Shown in pieces: positions 61,563 through 64,000 of a stretch of DNA of 64,000 nucleotides (within the stretch, counting starts at the first letter, position 1; each line of letters starts with the position of its first letter). This stretch comes from Caballeronia mineralivorans PML1(12). Its GTDB lineage: Bacteria > Pseudomonadota > Gammaproteobacteria > Burkholderiales > Burkholderiaceae. Location: assembly GCF_001028175.1 (NCBI RefSeq), contig NZ_AEJF01000123.1, forward strand, positions 28,840 through 92,839, in the 5' to 3' direction. The notes under the pieces are model-generated. The model was not told the DNA's origin. It saw only the letters and a program-made list of their open reading frames with translations, and did no database searches. A program made the translations under genes and the position numbers.

Positions 61563-62780
61563 ATGAAAAAACGCAGTCAATATATCGGAATGCTAAGCGT
61601 TGCGGGCGCTTCATGTATCGCAAGCTCCGCGTTCGCGCAGAGCAGCGTGACGCTGTACGGGATCGTGGATACCGGCCTGGTGTATGCGAGCAACCAGGCA
61701 TCGCTCGGGTCAACCAGCGGCGGTCACTCGGTGACGAAACTCGCGTCGGGGATCTGGGCTGGAAGCCGCTTCGGCTTGAAGGGTGCGGAAGATCTTGGCG
61801 GCGGAACCAAGGCGATCTTCCAGTTGGAATCGGGCTTCAATCTCGACACCGGGGCGCAGCAATATACGAACGCGGAATTCGGCCGCCAGGCGTACGTTGG
61901 TGTGACGAACCCGGCCTACGGTACGTTCACGGCCGGCCGCCAGTACACGTCCTACTATGCACTGCTGTCGCCGTATAGCCCGACCACCTGGCTCACCGGC
62001 TATTTCGGCGCGCACCCCGGCGATATCGACTCTCTGGATACCGATTTCCGCGAAAACAACTCGCTCGTCTATACGTCGCCGACCTTTTACGGGGTGACCA
62101 TGAGCGGCTCGTATTCCGTGGGCGGCGTCGCGGGCAGCCTCAATGCGGGCTCTACCTGGAGCGTGGCGTTGCAATACATCAACGGTCCATTCGGCATTGC
62201 GGCCGGCCTGCAGCGCATCAACAATTCGACACCGGGCGGCGGCGCCTGGGGAACCGACTCGACGACCAATTCGGGCGGGCAACCGGGCGTGTCTGCGCTC
62301 ACCAACGGTTATCAGACCGCGGCGGCCCAGCAGCGCGTGGCAGTCACGGGAGGTTATGCGTTCACCCAAGCGCTCGATATCTCGGTGACGTATTCGAACG
62401 TCCAGTACATACCGGGTATCAACTCGAAGTTCACTGACGAAGCGGTCTTCAATACTTTCGGCACCGTGCTTCACTATCGCGCTGCACCCCCAATCGATCT
62501 GGCCGCGGGCTACAGCTATACGCGCGCTACGAAGGCGAACAGCATCGACAGCGCGGCGCAGTATCACCAGTTCAATCTGTCCGAGGCCTACAACCTTTCG
62601 AAGCGTACGACGCTGTATGCGCTGCAGGCGTTCCAGGTAGCGCACGGCAAGACGCTGGGCACGGCGGGAGCAGGAAACATCATCAACGCGACTGCAACGC
62701 TTGGCGATGGCTTTCAGAGCAGCCCATCGTCATCAGGCAAGCAGTTTGCTGCCGGGGTCGGCATCGTTCACCGTTTCTGA
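61563..62780 (+). CDS. Outer-membrane porin (OmpC-type, burkholderial)
   Basis: 405-residue trimeric porin. Signal peptide MKKRSQYIGMLSVAGASCIASSAFA, then QSSVTLYGIVDTGLVY, the classic first strand of Burkholderia porins, and NPAYGTFTAGRQYTSYY in the middle; the protein ends in HRF with the C-terminal Phe needed for BAM recognition. AAAAGGAG precedes the ATG. Serves as outer-membrane entry for the island's substrate; a hairpin terminator follows. Confidence 0.9.
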   Translation: MKKRSQYIGMLSVAGASCIASSAFAQSSVTLYGIVDTGLVYASNQASLGSTSGGHSVTKLASGIWAGSRFGLKGAEDLGGGTKAIFQLESGFNLDTGAQQYTNAEFGRQAYVGVTNPAYGTFTAGRQYTSYYALLSPYSPTTWLTGYFGAHPGDIDSLDTDFRENNSLVYTSPTFYGVTMSGSYSVGGVAGSLNAGSTWSVALQYINGPFGIAAGLQRINNSTPGGGAWGTDSTTNSGGQPGVSALTNGYQTAAAQQRVAVTGGYAFTQALDISVTYSNVQYIPGINSKFTDEAVFNTFGTVLHYRAAPPIDLAAGYSYTRATKANSIDSAAQYHQFNLSEAYNLSKRTTLYALQAFQVAHGKTLGTAGAGNIINATATLGDGFQSSPSSSGKQFAAGVGIVHRF

Positions 62781-62803
62781 TCCAACCGCAGTCCGGGTGG
62801 CGG

Positions 62804-62829
62804 CCAGAGGTCTGATTGCGGACCTCTGG
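62804..62829 (+). terminator. Hairpin between porin and dhaL genes
   Basis: ccagaggtc (62804-62812) pairs with gacctctgg (62821-62829), a perfect 9-bp stem with an 8-nt loop, 24 nt after the porin stop. It lies between convergent genes and probably terminates both, though the T-tract is weak. Confidence 0.65.
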
Positions 62830-62843
62830 AACAGGCAAACAGG

Positions 62844-63470
62844 TTACGGCCTGAGCGCCGCTTGCAACGCGACAAGGAACCGCAAGTACGCTGTCGCCCC
62901 CGGGTCCGCATGCCCGATACTGCGTTCCTGCACCCACGCCGCACGGCCCTTTTGCGATTGCAATCCGGCGGTCGCATCGACTTGCTCCTGAGCCGTCGCG
63001 ATCATCGCCGCGAGCAATTCAGCGGCCGTGCCGTTCGAGGACGCAAGTACATCGAGGCTTGGAATCAGGGCGTCGAGCACGGTCTTGTCGCCGAGCTTGC
63101 TCTTGCCGCGTTCGGCAATCCGCCCCGCCACCGCGCGCCCGATGTCGACCGCCTCCGCCTCGCCAACCGATGTCTTTCCGGCCACGACCTTCGACGCCGC
63201 CAGCAACCCTCCCCCCACTAACGCGGCAAAGGTGGACGGGTTAGCCGTCGAAAACGCCTTGCCGGCGCCGAGCAATACATCGGCTATGGAGGCGTCTTCC
63301 GGCAAGACGTCCAGCGCTTTGACGACCGCGGCGGACCCCGCCGCCACCGTGATGCCGAGGTCTCCATCCCCCAGCGCGGCATCGAGGTCACGCAGTTCGT
63401 CGGCATGCGCCGGCAGTGCGCGCAAGGCGCGTGTCAACACGTCCCGGAGTTCCTTGCAAGTCACGCTCAT
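62844..63470 (-). CDS. dhaL: Dihydroxyacetone kinase subunit DhaL-type
   Basis: 208-residue ADP/ATP-binding kinase subunit. Mg/phosphate-binding aspartates are in LDAALGDGDLGITVA, the loop ADPGATAYLRFL ends the protein and GDKTVLDALIPSLD is the conserved mid-region. AGGAG precedes ATG 63470. It follows the DhaK-type gene by 27 nt. No DhaM-type phosphotransferase gene is visible, so ATP-dependent phosphorylation of a triose or tetrulose is likely. Confidence 0.87.
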   Translation of the reverse strand: MSVTCKELRDVLTRALRALPAHADELRDLDAALGDGDLGITVAAGSAAVVKALDVLPEDASIADVLLGAGKAFSTANPSTFAALVGGGLLAASKVVAGKTSVGEAEAVDIGRAVAGRIAERGKSKLGDKTVLDALIPSLDVLASSNGTAAELLAAMIATAQEQVDATAGLQSQKGRAAWVQERSIGHADPGATAYLRFLVALQAALRP

Positions 63471-63497
63471 CGCATGTTCTCCTGATTCATCCGGTGA

Positions 63498-64000
63498 TCA
63501 TTCACGGAAGAAAGGCGAACGAGCGGGCGCGGCCAGCAGCGCTTCCAGTTCGTCGTCCACGTGCATCACCGTGATCGATGCTCCCGCCATTTCCAGGCTC
63601 GTCACATACTCGCCCACATACGATCGTGCGATTGTCAGCCCCTGGTCCGCGAGCATGCCGGCCGCTCGCCGATACAACACATAAAGCTCCTCCAGCGGGG
63701 TCGCACCCAGCCCGTTCACCAGGATGGCAACGCGGGAGCCCTTAGGCAGAGCGAGATCGCGCAAGATCGTGCCGGTGAGCCGGTCCGCAATTTCATCGGC
63801 CGTTTCCAGCTTGCCGCGATGCGAGCCGGGCTCTCCATGAATGCCGATACCGATCTCCATCTCGCCTTCAGGCAGCGTGAACGTAGGCTTGCCGGCGGCG
63901 GGAAGAATAGTGGGTGACAGCCCCACCCCCATCGTGCGGCTCCGGCTATTCGCCTTGCCCGTAATGCGCGCCACTTCATCGAGCGAGTCGCCCCGCTCCC
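63498..64000 (-). CDS. dhaK: Dihydroxyacetone kinase subunit DhaK-type (partial)
   Basis: The C-terminal about 166 residues of a DhaK-type kinase subunit; the 5-prime part lies beyond the window end. Seen: RTMGVGLSPTILPAAGKPTF, IGIGIHGEPGSHRGK, AILVNGLGATPLEELYVLYRRA, all DhaK motifs. The upstream bases 63975-64000 continue the same frame (ERGDSLDEVARITG). DhaK binds the keto sugar covalently through a His in its N-terminal part, which is not visible. Substrates of the family include dihydroxyacetone and erythrulose. Confidence 0.85.
   Translation of the reverse strand, partial: ERGDSLDEVARITGKANSRSRTMGVGLSPTILPAAGKPTFTLPEGEMEIGIGIHGEPGSHRGKLETADEIADRLTGTILRDLALPKGSRVAILVNGLGATPLEELYVLYRRAAGMLADQGLTIARSYVGEYVTSLEMAGASITVMHVDDELEALLAAPARSPFFRE

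Noticed and set aside
1..64000. CRISPR arrays, tRNA or rRNA genes, transposases, phage genes
   Set aside because: No regularly spaced repeats, cloverleaf sequences, transposase motifs or phage structural genes were found on reading both strands.

Overview
The window looks like a piece of a large accessory-rich replicon from a Burkholderiaceae bacterium, probably Paraburkholderia or Caballeronia. This is inferred from the high GC content, the gene families present (OmpC-type burkholderial porin, DUF2917 protein, many LysR/GntR/MarR regulators, extragenic repeats built on gcaaagaaacg) and the density of small catabolic cassettes, each with its own importer and regulator. No rRNA, tRNA, CRISPR array, prophage or insertion sequence was seen. 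About 61 protein genes are supported, the last one cut by the window end.

Region 1 (1-9930) is a guanidine-assimilation operon: a NitT/TauT-type ABC importer, two DUF1989 proteins (carboxyguanidine deiminase subunits), a biotin-dependent 'urea carboxylase' family enzyme best read as guanidine carboxylase, and allophanate hydrolase. A guanidine-I (ykkC) riboswitch lies at its head. A twin-hairpin element with ACGA and ACGG loops, matching the guanidine-II (mini-ykkC) architecture, lies inside the operon just before the carboxylase. Two unrelated guanidine aptamer classes in one transcription unit is the most striking observation here.

Region 2 (9931-19980) holds an auxiliary trpS with a possible Trp-codon leader, a class II aldolase convergent with an orphan sulfonate-binding protein, a His-rich PadR regulator with a siderophore-interacting flavoprotein (NfeR/YqjI-YqjH-like) and an MFS exporter, an AHSA1/ArsR pair, a DMT transporter, and a MarR/PEBP pair under a perfect 28-bp palindrome. 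Region 3 (19982-24721) is a ureohydrolase, Rid protein and polar amino-acid ABC importer without an ATPase, facing a LysR gene. After a repeat-filled gap, region 4 (25288-33161) is a GntR-controlled Dpp/Opp importer with amidase and cupin.

Region 5 (33186-39406) has the enzymes of an L-gulonate/D-fructuronate/D-mannonate to KDG route with MFS permease and GntR regulator. Region 6 (39429-52287) is a mosaic: DMT transporter/LysR, a DUF2917 gene behind a structured leader and terminator, LysR/dicarboxylate symporter/tandem-fused Asp-Glu racemase, LysR/HAD dehalogenase/class II aldolase, HPP protein, NAD formate dehydrogenase, LysR and an M24 peptidase homologue. Region 7 (52946-64000) is a sugar-type catabolic island: Frc-type ABC importer, LacI regulator with three operator-like sites, a shikimate-dehydrogenase-like enzyme, FAH-family hydrolase, MFS transporter, DHDPS-family aldolase, porin and dihydroxyacetone-kinase subunits. 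Its substrate is not known from the sequence.
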